Assembly: GCA_965223825.1 (NCBI GenBank)
Contig: OZ245018.1
Coordinates: forward strand, 1,736,001-1,800,000
Reading direction: 5' to 3'
Source: CAJXQU01 sp965223825
GTDB taxonomy: Bacteria; Pseudomonadota; Gammaproteobacteria; CAJXQU01
Length of the DNA: 64,000 bases
The position numbers and the translations under genes were made by a program. The notes under the pieces were generated by a model. That model worked only from the letters and a program-made list of their open reading frames with translations, was not told the origin of the DNA and made no database searches. Each line of letters begins with the position of its first letter. The first letter of the stretch is position 1. This document shows positions 9,653 to 17,364 of the stretch, piece after piece.

Positions 9653-10570
9653 ATGTCAGTGAATTTCATCTCACACCCAGATTGTGCATTGCACCAGATG
9701 GGAGATCAACATCCAGAATGTCCTGGTCGTTTATATGCGATCTCCGATCAGCTTATTTCTAGCGGTTTGGATATCAGTTTAATTCATCTTGATGCACCCA
9801 AAGCCAGTTTTGAAGATTTAAACCGCGTGCACACCGCAGAGTACATTAAAAGACTGCAAGCACTGAGCCCGAAAAATTCCGTCGTTGAAATTGATGCTGA
9901 CACCAGTATGAATCAATATTCGCTAGAAGCGGCCTATTATGCCGCCGGCGCTGGGATTTTAGCTGTCGATCAGGTCATGCAAGGTAACATCACCAAGGCG
10001 TTTTGTAGTGTACGGCCAACTGGGCATCATGCTGAACGTGATCGCGCGATGGGCTTTTGTATGTTCAATAATATTGCCGTTGCCGCTGCGTATGCAATGG
10101 AGAAATATCAGCTTAAACACGTCGCGATAGTAGATTTTGATGTACATCACGGTAATGGTACCGAAGATATTTTTAAAACCGATCCACGCGTACTTATCTG
10201 CTCCACATTTCAACACCCGCTGTATCCACACTCTGGTATCGAAATTGATGCTCCGAATATCATCAATATGCCGTTGGCGCCCAATTCTGATGCACAAAAA
10301 TTTCGCGATGCGATTACGAACCAATGCCTTCCTGCACTCGAAAAACACCAACCAGAAATCATCTTTATTTCTGCGGGGTTTGATGCACATTGTGAAGATC
10401 CGCTAGCGGACTTACGGCTCAAAGAAGATGATTATTATTGGGTGACTGACACATTAAAAACTGTCGCTGATCAATATGCTGGCGGGAAAATAGTCTCCAT
10501 GCTCGAGGGCGGTTATAACTTATCCGCGCTGGGACGCTCCGTCGTCGCGCATATAAAAGCCATGATTTGA
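9653..10570 (+). CDS. Histone-deacetylase-family deacetylase
   Basis: 305 residues of the arginase/deacetylase fold class II amidohydrolases (acetoin-utilisation AcuC / HDAC family). The zinc and catalytic residues are visible: the His-His pair in RPTGHHAERDRAMGFCMFNN, the Asp and His ligands in IVDFDVHHGNGTEDIF, and the second Asp in ISAGFDAHCEDPLADL. A glycine-rich EGGYNLSALGRS follows near the C-terminus. Members remove acetyl groups from lysines or small amines. Its position head-to-head with pat suggests it reverses Pat-dependent acetylation, but this is an inference. The stop codon lies 6 bases from the end of the convergent bufC gene. Confidence 0.85.
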   Translation: MSVNFISHPDCALHQMGDQHPECPGRLYAISDQLISSGLDISLIHLDAPKASFEDLNRVHTAEYIKRLQALSPKNSVVEIDADTSMNQYSLEAAYYAAGAGILAVDQVMQGNITKAFCSVRPTGHHAERDRAMGFCMFNNIAVAAAYAMEKYQLKHVAIVDFDVHHGNGTEDIFKTDPRVLICSTFQHPLYPHSGIEIDAPNIINMPLAPNSDAQKFRDAITNQCLPALEKHQPEIIFISAGFDAHCEDPLADLRLKEDDYYWVTDTLKTVADQYAGGKIVSMLEGGYNLSALGRSVVAHIKAMI

Positions 10571-10576
10571 TGCTAT

Positions 10577-11368
10577 TTATTCTGGACTGATCAATAAACC
10601 TTCTTGAGCCCATTGCTGTATCCAAACGGCTAATTGTTGAGGGTCTGTCACAATACCTTTCGTTGAATTATCCTCTTCTATACGCGCAGCAAATTCACCA
10701 ATCGAACACGCCTGTTCTAAAATTAATAACGCTACATATTCTGCTTCATCGCAAGCTCGATATTGAATCGCTTGATCATAACGCCAGATGAGCCAATAGT
10801 TTGTGTTATTTTTACGCGATTGTATTATCGACTGTGCTTCATCGCCCTGGCAAAAGGCAGAATAAAATTGAATAACATCGGTAGTTGTTTGTTTCAATGT
10901 CACAGATGTATGTCGGCAAACGGTTAAATCTGGCCATTGTTCAGGTGACAAGTTTTGTAAATATTTCAACGTGATCGGCGAACCATCCTGCGCATCAATC
11001 GCATGAATCAATGCCCACTCGAACCTAGCGAGATCAGCATAGCATTTCGCGTTATTCAGTTCACGCTTTCTCAAAATGTACTCAGAAAAATATTGACCTA
11101 AATAACGTATAGAGAAATGTGTTGATATATTTTTAGATAAATAATCACTTAGAATTTCCGTAGTTTCGCTTTCACCTAAATAAAAACAAGTAACCTTAAA
11201 ATCAGCGCGTAACACATCCATTAAACGTATTAAATAAGCTGACGAATAAATATCGAAACGCGATCTTTTCTCGCTCGCTCCATTTGCTTTAATAACGGAT
11301 AAAAACTCATCATACTCAGAAGATAAGATCGCATTTTGCATTGTCATTTGTAATTCGTGCAACTTCAC
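10577..11368 (-). CDS. bufC: BufC/HvfC-type partner of a MNIO (DUF2063 family)
   Basis: 263 residues of the HvfC/BufC family (DUF2063). It starts like other members with a helical domain, LHELQMTMQNAIL, followed by RFDIYSSAYLIRLMDVLRADF, in which the Tyr and the RL pair are typical. In characterised systems the DUF2063 protein recruits the precursor peptide to the MNIO enzyme that modifies its cysteines. The start is a GTG at 11368 that shares one base with the TAG of bufB (TAGTG), so the two are translationally coupled. An internal ATG at residue 8 is an alternative. Last gene of the bufferin operon. Confidence 0.8.
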   Translation of the reverse strand: MKLHELQMTMQNAILSSEYDEFLSVIKANGASEKRSRFDIYSSAYLIRLMDVLRADFKVTCFYLGESETTEILSDYLSKNISTHFSIRYLGQYFSEYILRKRELNNAKCYADLARFEWALIHAIDAQDGSPITLKYLQNLSPEQWPDLTVCRHTSVTLKQTTTDVIQFYSAFCQGDEAQSIIQSRKNNTNYWLIWRYDQAIQYRACDEAEYVALLILEQACSIGEFAARIEEDNSTKGIVTDPQQLAVWIQQWAQEGLLISPE

Positions 11369-12210
11369 TACGCAGCCTTATCAATTAGTATTTTTTGAGA
11401 GATTTGTTTAGCCCGCACAAGTTCTTTCATCAAGACTTCTAATTCTGGAATATCATCATCACGTTCGATCATCGTTGCGATAGGCCCCGTATGATTTATC
11501 GTAACTCGATACAGATCCCAAACATCATCACAAACGTTTTGATCATGCGTATCAATTAATAATGAACCGGAACAAACATGACCAGCAAGATGGATTTGCT
11601 GTATGCGCGCGGGAGGAATAGATTGAATATATTTTATAGCATCAAAATGATGATTGATGCTATTAACAAACACATTGTTAACATCAAGCAATATTAGACA
11701 GTCCGATTTTTTTGAGAGTTCAGATATGAATTCCGCTTCTGTCATAGCTGCTTCTGTAAACTCTAAATAAGTTGAAGGATTTTCTAAAAGAATTTGTTGA
11801 CCAAGAAAGTCTTGAACTTTAATGACACGATCAACCACATGGTCTAACGCTTCCTCTGTATATGGCATGGGTAAAAGATCATGTAAGTTTTTACCATTAA
11901 CACCTGTCCAACAAAGATGATCAGATATCCATTTTGAATTGGTTCTTTGAGAAAGAATTTTTAACTTTTTTAAATAATTGAAATCTAATGGATCTGTCGA
12001 ACCGATAGACAGTGACACGCCATGCATCACAACTGGATAACGTTCACAGATTTGGTCTAGATAATACAAAGGCCGACCACCGGGTATTAAATAATTTTCA
12101 GACAGGATCTCAAACCAATCTACTTCTGGTGATTGATCAAGAATCGATTGATAGTGACAGCTACGTAGACCAAGCCCAAAACCCAGTGAAGCTGTTTTTT
12201 TATTATTCAT
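11368..12210 (-). CDS. bufB: MNIO (DUF692) peptide-modifying enzyme
   Basis: 280 residues from the ATG at 12210 (MNNKKTASLGFGLGLR). The open frame extends upstream to 12378, but that extension has no family similarity. This is a multinuclear non-haem iron-dependent oxidase, a TIM barrel. Expected metal-site stretches are present: WFEILSENYL, YPVVMHGVSLSIGS, KWISDHLCW, ILLENPSTYLEF, LLDVNNVFVNSINHHFD, QIHLAGH and IDTHDQNV. Family members convert cysteines of bufferin or related precursors to oxazolone/thioamide or 5-thiooxazole groups that bind copper. It lies 83 bases after the candidate precursor gene and overlaps bufC by one base. Confidence 0.85.
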   Translation of the reverse strand: MNNKKTASLGFGLGLRSCHYQSILDQSPEVDWFEILSENYLIPGGRPLYYLDQICERYPVVMHGVSLSIGSTDPLDFNYLKKLKILSQRTNSKWISDHLCWTGVNGKNLHDLLPMPYTEEALDHVVDRVIKVQDFLGQQILLENPSTYLEFTEAAMTEAEFISELSKKSDCLILLDVNNVFVNSINHHFDAIKYIQSIPPARIQQIHLAGHVCSGSLLIDTHDQNVCDDVWDLYRVTINHTGPIATMIERDDDIPELEVLMKELVRAKQISQKILIDKAA

Positions 12211-12237
12211 AGTGATCTGACTTCCTGCGTGAAAATA

Positions 12238-12259
12238 TGACGCAAATAAAATTTGCGCA
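12238..12259 (-). promoter_or_regulatory. Hairpin between bufA2 and bufB
   Basis: In the minus-strand transcript, GCGCAAAT-TTT-ATTTGCGT folds into an 8-bp stem (one mismatched or wobble outer pair). It sits between the bufA2 stop (12294) and the bufB start (12210). It may act as a processing site or partial attenuator giving more precursor than enzyme mRNA. No long U-run follows it. Confidence 0.35.
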
Positions 12260-12293
12260 TCGTATAAATACTGAATACGACGCGCAAAAATAG

Positions 12294-12554
12294 TTAAAGT
12301 GTACCACCCGCCGCAGCGCAATCTGCTGCTGTCATTGAAACAAAGCCCTGCCCTTTGCAGGCATTTTTTCCTGCGCATGCGTTATTATTAGTGGCACAAG
12401 CACTATGTCCTTTACATTCATTTACCCCGTTGCAATGAACCATTGCCGTAGAAGTGTTTGCATTTGAACCTGCAGTAGTCGATGCACAACCTGACACGAT
12501 CAATGTCGCCGCAGCAACTGCTAATAACGATCCTACGTTGTTTGACTGACTCAT
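12294..12554 (-). CDS. bufA2: Bufferin precursor, BufA2-like, with a lipobox
   Basis: 86 residues from the ATG at 12554, which is 9 bases after an AAAGGAG sequence; an ATG two codons earlier (12560) is too close to it. The N-terminus is a signal sequence, but it ends in L-I-V-S-G-C (Cys23), which looks like a lipobox rather than the AxA site I would expect for a soluble periplasmic bufferin. The rest carries six cysteines (41, 47, 53, 60, 66, 79) in a pattern typical of BufA2 metallophores: NECKGHSAC, NNACAGKNACKGQGF, TAADC. Modified cysteines of such peptides chelate copper in the periplasm. It is followed by its probable modification genes bufB and bufC and preceded, 28 bases upstream, by a spondin-domain gene. 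Confidence 0.8.
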   Translation of the reverse strand: MSQSNNVGSLLAVAAATLIVSGCASTTAGSNANTSTAMVHCNGVNECKGHSACATNNNACAGKNACKGQGFVSMTAADCAAAGGTL

Positions 12555-12582
12555 TTTCATTACTCCTTTAAAGTTTATAAAA

Positions 12583-13260
12583 TTAATTAATGCGTTTGAT
12601 GTGTACTATCGCAACGGGATTATTCCAGTCGTAAGTAGCATCAAGATCACCAACACCTTGAATGCCTGAGTGGGTATAGATAAAACCTTCGCCTGCAACG
12701 TCCGAGCTGATCCCCGCATTGCCACAAGGTGGCCCCGGGATATAGGCACAACTTTCATCATTATTTTCCGCACCTGCGTCATAGGCGATGGAGGTAAAAG
12801 TATGATCGCGGCCACGTAAGCGAAAATTATTAATCGCAATAAACGCATCATTGGTTGTGACAAGCATGGCTGCCAGGTTTAAATAACGCGCTCTTTTTGC
12901 CGAAACAACGACTGAAATTGTCTGGCCGGGTAACACTGGCGATGTCGCAATAGCCAAATCCTGAGCATCACCAACATCAATTAATAACGCTTCCATTCCT
13001 GTGTTGTCAGCATCTTGTGCGATCGCCGCCAACTCAGGGCTCGCCGTTTCACCATGAGTAAAAAGTGGAAAAGATCGACGGTGTGTTGAAACGATAAAAG
13101 GAGAAATTATTTGCGCTTGTGTGATATTCGTCACGCTAATCTCGTAACTCCCTCCTCGATGTTTACGATCTTCAGCAGCCACATCATGTATGGCGCTCAA
13201 ACCAAGAACAATCGCTAAGGATGTTTGTACAATACGTTTACGTTTAAAAAACACATTCAT
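12583..13260 (-). CDS. Spondin-domain exported protein
   Basis: 225 residues. Residues 1-29 form a signal peptide (RIVQTSLAIVLGLSAIHDVAAED). The mature part matches the bacterial spondin domain. It begins YEISVTNITQAQIISPFIVSTH and contains the conserved phrase FPLFTHGETASPELAAIAQD, then VLPGQTISVVVSA, LAAMLVTTNDAFIAINNFRL and near the end YDWNNPVAIVHIKRI. Spondin-domain proteins of bacteria are secreted or periplasmic beta-sandwiches of unknown role; in this window it is the first gene of the bufferin operon. Two Cys (CAYIPGPPC) may form a disulphide or bind metal. A well-spaced GAGG lies just upstream of the ATG. The TCAC-repeat operator lies 70-106 bases upstream. Confidence 0.8.
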   Translation of the reverse strand: MNVFFKRKRIVQTSLAIVLGLSAIHDVAAEDRKHRGGSYEISVTNITQAQIISPFIVSTHRRSFPLFTHGETASPELAAIAQDADNTGMEALLIDVGDAQDLAIATSPVLPGQTISVVVSAKRARYLNLAAMLVTTNDAFIAINNFRLRGRDHTFTSIAYDAGAENNDESCAYIPGPPCGNAGISSDVAGEGFIYTHSGIQGVGDLDATYDWNNPVAIVHIKRIN

Positions 13261-13329
13261 TATTTACCTCCGGTTAAATTTTCAATGTGCGGAAGAATCA
13301 GACCGCATTGAAATCATAAACAAGAGGTA

Positions 13330-13366
13330 TCACGTGTTCGTCACGTAAATATCACATTTCTATCAC
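13330..13366. promoter_or_regulatory. Four TCAC direct repeats at 11-bp period: probable response-regulator operator
   Basis: TCAC begins at 13330, 13341, 13352 and 13363, exactly 11 bp apart, between the histidine-kinase stop and the spondin start. OmpR/PhoB-type regulators bind 11-bp direct repeats as head-to-tail dimers. The adjacent upstream gene is such a regulator, and the same motif recurs at 15604-15618 before that gene. The match to a family rule is seen directly; the assignment to this regulator is inferred. Confidence 0.6.
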
Positions 13367-13383
13367 AGTGGATTTATTTTTAA

Positions 13384-14853
13384 CTAGGAAGCAACAGGAA
13401 GAGAAAAACGAAAACATGTCCCTGAATTAATTTCACTTTGAACAGAGATATTACCGCGATGTAATTCAACGATACGTTTAACGATCGCAAGCCCTAATCC
13501 AGATTGTGATGGACTCGATCGACTTTTTTCCTGTTGATAAAATCGATCAAAAATATACGGAAGATCTACCTGCTGAATACCATGACCGGTATCACTAATG
13601 TCGATCTGAACACGTTCTCCCTTCGGCAACATGATAATGCTGATCAAACCATTTTTTGGCGTATGACGAAGTGCATTTTCGATCAGGTTTTCAAATGCTC
13701 GTTCGATCAGGCTAATATCAGCAAAAACAAACGGCAAGCGTTTGTCCACATCGATTTTTAGGGTGATATTTTTTTGTTGCGCTCGTAAATTAAATGTCAG
13801 GGCCAGATCTTGAATTAACTCAGAAAGATTGAATGCCTCAAACTCCGGATGGATTTCTTGTGCATCGTAACGAGCTAATTCGAATAATTGATTCACTAGG
13901 CTTGATAAATGTGTGCAATGTTTTAACGCGATAGAAAGGTACTCTTGCTGTTTATCTTCACTGATCTCATCTTGATTCAGCGCCACCGTTTCTAAATATC
14001 CACGTAACGTCGCTAATGGTGTACGTAAATCATGAGAAACATTCGCGATCAACTCTCTTCTTGACGTATCTTTTGATTGAATTTCATCTAATTGCGATTC
14101 TATCGTCACGGCCATTTCTTTGAACGATCGGGTTAAAAGATCAATCTCATCACCGTTTTTCCGATACGGAATCTCGGTGATAGCATCTGCTGAAAACCCA
14201 CGTTGGTACGCCTTAATTGATTGGGATAGACGTGCTAATCGTTTCATCATCCAATGAAATAAACCAATGCCGGTGAAGAATGAAAACAAAAGTCCGAAAA
14301 CCAGAACAAATAAAGCCAGTTTTAATATCTGGCTATTTTCAATGCGTTGTACTGCATTATCGACTTGTTCGCTATCAAGAATAATGTAGAGGTAACCGGT
14401 CAACTGATCAGCTTGTTTTATGGGTGCGACTGAAAAAACTTTTTTCCGAGATAAATGTCTTGGGTCATCGCCTTTAATCGGAATCTGAAACTGCTCTGTT
14501 AAGAACCGATTAATAGGGTCAAGGTTTACACACTGTTTTTTGACAGCACCTTCAGGAGCCGAATAGCTCAAAATATCCCCTGCCGCATTCAACAAGTAAA
14601 GTTCAATACTCGGGTTAAAAACCATTAATTGATGGAACAGGTCTTTTAGTTGCTTCTGATTAATTTGATCGTCGTTTAATAAAGCCGTTTCAGCTACGAT
14701 ATGTTCCGCGATCGCGTAATTTAACTTTTGATTCACTTCTTGCTGATAGCGACTTGATGTTGTAATCGTCAGCCAAACACTAAACGTTGCGATCACGATA
14801 AATAAGAGGAGAAACGCCAGTATAAATTTAGTTTTTAAAGACTTAATCAACAT
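13384..14853 (-). CDS. Two-component sensor histidine kinase
   Basis: 489 residues, inner-membrane. A first membrane helix lies at about 10-30 (FILAFLLLFIVIATFSVWLTI) and a second at about 175-200 (LALFVLVFGLLFSFFTGIGLF). Between them is a periplasmic sensor of about 145 residues. A HAMP region follows, then the phospho-acceptor His in ELIANVSHDLRTPLATL. The ATP-binding boxes are NLIENALRHTPKNG (N box), DTGHGIQ (G1) and SGLGLAIVKRI (G2). The start overlaps the end of the response-regulator gene by 11 bases, so the pair is translated together. Given the neighbouring bufferin operon the signal may be copper or envelope stress; the single Cys in the periplasmic part does not by itself suggest a metal site. 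Confidence 0.85.
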   Translation of the reverse strand: MLIKSLKTKFILAFLLLFIVIATFSVWLTITTSSRYQQEVNQKLNYAIAEHIVAETALLNDDQINQKQLKDLFHQLMVFNPSIELYLLNAAGDILSYSAPEGAVKKQCVNLDPINRFLTEQFQIPIKGDDPRHLSRKKVFSVAPIKQADQLTGYLYIILDSEQVDNAVQRIENSQILKLALFVLVFGLLFSFFTGIGLFHWMMKRLARLSQSIKAYQRGFSADAITEIPYRKNGDEIDLLTRSFKEMAVTIESQLDEIQSKDTSRRELIANVSHDLRTPLATLRGYLETVALNQDEISEDKQQEYLSIALKHCTHLSSLVNQLFELARYDAQEIHPEFEAFNLSELIQDLALTFNLRAQQKNITLKIDVDKRLPFVFADISLIERAFENLIENALRHTPKNGLISIIMLPKGERVQIDISDTGHGIQQVDLPYIFDRFYQQEKSRSSPSQSGLGLAIVKRIVELHRGNISVQSEINSGTCFRFSLPVAS

Positions 14854-15580
14854 AACGATATCCGACTCCCCAGACCGTCTCTATATATTCTGGGCTCGTT
14901 GGGTTTGCTTCAATTTTGACACGTAAACGATTGATGTGAGAATTCACGGTGTGTTCATATCCTTCATACGCATACCCCCACACCTGATCAAGTAATTGTT
15001 TTCGAGAAAAAACTTGCCCTGGATGCATTGCGAAATACGCTAGCAAATCAAACTCTTTCGCAGTCAAATCAATACGTTTTTCACTGATCATCACTTGGCG
15101 TTTGGTAAGATCGATCAACATATTATGATGATCAATTACGTGACCACTTGATTGGTTTTCTAGCGAAGGTTGCTTATGTGCCTGTACTTGCATACGTCGA
15201 AACATCGCCTTGATTCGCGCCATCAGCTCAAGAATACTGAATGGTTTCAATACGTAATCATCCGCGCCAACTTCCAAACCTTGGATGCGATCCGCTTCCG
15301 CAGTGCGGGAAGTCAACATCAAAACAGCGGAAATTGCATTCGACTCCCGTAAACGTTGACAGAGAGTAATGCCGTCCATTCCCGGTAACATCAGATCGAG
15401 TATGACCAGCGAATACATAGTCGAAGTGACTTTTTTTAAACCGGTAACCCCATCAAAAGCAACATCAACCTCATACCCCTGCGTTTGTAAGTGTAGTCGC
15501 AGCAATTCCGCAAGATCACGATTATCCTCAACGATGAGGATGTTTTTAGCAGCAATTAAGAGATTGGGGTCAGTACTCAT
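14843..15580 (-). CDS. OmpR/PhoB-family response regulator
   Basis: 245 residues. The receiver domain (about 12-125) has acidic residues in ILIVEDNRDLAELL, the phospho-acceptor Asp in YSLVILDLMLPGMDGITL, and Lys in DDYVLKPFSILEL. The C-terminal winged-helix DNA-binding domain (about 150-245) has IDLTAKEFDLLAYFAMHPGQV and YEHTVNSHINRLRVKIE, ending VWGVGYRYVD. It is the first gene of a two-gene unit with the kinase. The promoter region carries a two-repeat version of the TCAC motif (15604-15618), suggesting autoregulation. Confidence 0.88.
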   Translation of the reverse strand: MSTDPNLLIAAKNILIVEDNRDLAELLRLHLQTQGYEVDVAFDGVTGLKKVTSTMYSLVILDLMLPGMDGITLCQRLRESNAISAVLMLTSRTAEADRIQGLEVGADDYVLKPFSILELMARIKAMFRRMQVQAHKQPSLENQSSGHVIDHHNMLIDLTKRQVMISEKRIDLTAKEFDLLAYFAMHPGQVFSRKQLLDQVWGYAYEGYEHTVNSHINRLRVKIEANPTSPEYIETVWGVGYRYVD

Positions 15581-15603
15581 GTGAATAGCCTAAATGGTAA
15601 TTT

Positions 15604-15618
15604 TCACGGAATGATCAC
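15604..15618. promoter_or_regulatory. Two TCAC repeats 11 bp apart upstream of the response regulator
   Basis: TCAC at 15604 and 15615 lie 24-38 bases upstream of the regulator start codon. The second repeat context (GATCACAGTCGAT) closely resembles the fourth repeat before the spondin gene (TATCACAGTGGAT), which supports a shared binding protein. Confidence 0.5.
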
Positions 15619-15777
15619 AGTCGATGGCTGTTGATAGCTTTTAGGGTAAGAAAATACAGAACGGTTCCATTAATCAAAAATTAATACTAATAAGTTAATT
15701 TAACGATCAAAATAGAGAGCGATTGACTCACCTGACTGAACTGCTATGATGCGATAACTTTCAGCCGGAGATGTCCT

Positions 15778-16800
15778 ATGAAATCCTACCAAATCACTGG
15801 CCCAAATGGGCTTGATTGTCTTGAACAAATTACAATTGAACAACCGACACCCGGAGCAGATGAAGTCCTGATCGATATGCAGGCCTGGTCACTCAATTTT
15901 CGCGATACGATCATGCCGTTGGGCGGTTATTTACGCAATGACAAGATCGCAACCAATCCTCCACTAGTGCCTTTATCCGATGGCGTCGGTATTATCGCTG
16001 CCGTAGGTGAGCGCGTTACCCGTTTCAAACAAGGTGACCGCGTGGCCAGCATCTTTTTTCAAGAATGGATCGATGGTGATCTGAAAGATGCGGATGTTGA
16101 TTCTGCACTCGGTGGCGCAATCGATGGCGTGCTTTCTGAGCAAGTCGTGCTGAATCAGAATGGACTGGTCCACATTCCTAATGGCCTCTCTTTAGAAGAG
16201 GCATCGACACTTCCCTGTGCGGCAGTAACAGCATGGCAAGCACTCACGTTGGCTTCCACAAAACCAGGCCAAAGCATTCTTATGCAAGGTACCGGCGGTG
16301 TCTCTATTTTCGCCCTACAATTCGCAAAAGCATTTGGAATGCGAACCATCATCACATCGAGTAGCGATGAAAAACTCGAGCGTGCAAAAGAACTTGGTGC
16401 CGATGAGACGATCAACTATAAAACACACCCGGACTGGGAAGAAGAAGTGCTTCGACTAACCGCCGGTGAAGGTGTTGATCACGTGATTGAAGTTGGAGGG
16501 TTAGGTACGCTAGAGAAGTCCTTAGCTGCAGCACGCGTGAGTGGCCGTATTAGCTTGATCGGGATTCTGACGGGTTTTCCGGATCAAAACCCATCTCCAC
16601 TATTGAGCTTATTCAAACGTCTGACGATTCAAGGGATCTACGTCGGTAGCCGAACGATGTTTGAAGAAATGAATCGTGCGATCGAAATCAATAATATCAA
16701 ACCCGTGGTTGATAAAGTATTTGATTTTGATGATGCAAAATCAGCTTATGAATACATGCAAAGTGGTAAACACTTTGGGAAGGTTGTGATCAAACGATAA
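15778..16800 (+). CDS. MDR-family NAD(P)-dependent oxidoreductase (alcohol dehydrogenase / quinone reductase like)
   Basis: 340 residues of the medium-chain dehydrogenase/reductase superfamily. The catalytic-domain signature SLNFRDTIMPLGGYL and the motif PLVPLSDGVGIIAAVGERV lack the catalytic Cys and the structural four-Cys zinc lobe. The enzyme therefore resembles zinc-free members. The nucleotide-binding site is ILMQGTGGVSIFALQFAKAFG, with a later GADETINYK and HVIEVGG. These enzymes reduce or oxidise aldehydes, alcohols or quinones with NADP(H); the substrate cannot be read. A GGAG precedes the ATG. The gene is divergent from the two-component operon and monocistronic, ending at a bidirectional terminator. 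Confidence 0.78.
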   Translation: MKSYQITGPNGLDCLEQITIEQPTPGADEVLIDMQAWSLNFRDTIMPLGGYLRNDKIATNPPLVPLSDGVGIIAAVGERVTRFKQGDRVASIFFQEWIDGDLKDADVDSALGGAIDGVLSEQVVLNQNGLVHIPNGLSLEEASTLPCAAVTAWQALTLASTKPGQSILMQGTGGVSIFALQFAKAFGMRTIITSSSDEKLERAKELGADETINYKTHPDWEEEVLRLTAGEGVDHVIEVGGLGTLEKSLAAARVSGRISLIGILTGFPDQNPSPLLSLFKRLTIQGIYVGSRTMFEEMNRAIEINNIKPVVDKVFDFDDAKSAYEYMQSGKHFGKVVIKR

Positions 16801-16837
16801 TATTCTTATTTATCCAGTATGGATAATCCGAAAGTAC

Positions 16838-16879
16838 AAGTAACAGGATAAACTTCGTTGTTTATCTTGTTACTTTATT
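16838..16879. terminator. Bidirectional hairpin terminator
   Basis: AAGTAACAGGATAAAC and GTTTATCTTGTTACTT form a 16-bp stem (one G-T wobble) around a TTCGTT loop. It lies between the convergent oxidoreductase and haemoglobin genes. The arms end in A and T, so it would serve both strands. Confidence 0.7.
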
Positions 16880-16891
16880 TCCAGAATGAAA

Positions 16892-17341
16892 TCATTGCCT
16901 GACAATATCCCCATGCATTGGCGCTAAGCGCGAGATTAATTTATTCTGTGTGGATACGGAATATTTCATTTCTTCCATTGCATCAAGTAGGTTCTCTACA
17001 ACCGCATTAAATTGCATCTCACTAATATCATGACCCGCATGGACTCGTTTCATGTCATCACCGGAATACTGACACGGACCATTCGCGATCTGACAGATAA
17101 ATTCACCCATTTTTTCTTGAAAACGTGCAATATCTGAATCTGCAAAACGTTGGAAAATACGATCATCATCAGACACGTTCCAGAGAAATTTTTCGATGAT
17201 AGCATCAACACCTGCCTTTCCACCGAGCTCTGCATACAAGCTGTTATCATCACTCACTTGCGTGGTAGAACATGCTGTGCCGAGAATGAAAATAATTTGC
17301 AATAGACATAATTTAAAAAAAGAAAAGATTGTATTATTCAT
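16892..17341 (-). CDS. Group 1 truncated haemoglobin with lipoprotein-type signal
   Basis: 149 residues. The N-terminus has a hydrophobic signal and a plausible lipobox (I-L-G-T-A-C, Cys24). The globin begins SLYAELGGKAGVDAIIEKFL, typical of truncated haemoglobins, and the proximal His is in DDMKRVHAGHDISEMQF. The N-terminal Tyr or Phe heme-pocket residues are compatible with group 1. Cytosolic members bind O2 or NO, but this one would be membrane-anchored on the periplasmic side. It is the last gene of a cluster with the DUF3034 protein (23 bases upstream), a GGDEF-EAL gene and a cupredoxin. Confidence 0.8.
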   Translation of the reverse strand: MNNTIFSFFKLCLLQIIFILGTACSTTQVSDDNSLYAELGGKAGVDAIIEKFLWNVSDDDRIFQRFADSDIARFQEKMGEFICQIANGPCQYSGDDMKRVHAGHDISEMQFNAVVENLLDAMEEMKYSVSTQNKLISRLAPMHGDIVRQ

Positions 17342-17364
17342 TCGGGTATCCGTTTAAATCGAAT

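Noticed and set aside
9959..10390. 143-residue minus-strand ORF inside the HDAC-family gene
   Set aside because: The plus strand has the zinc-site motifs and a coherent family match; the antisense frame is Cys/Arg/Ile-rich without domains.
12211..12378. N-terminal extension of bufB (57 residues upstream of 12210)
   Set aside because: The extension overlaps bufA2 and has no family similarity; MNNKKTASLGFGLGLR is the normal MNIO start.
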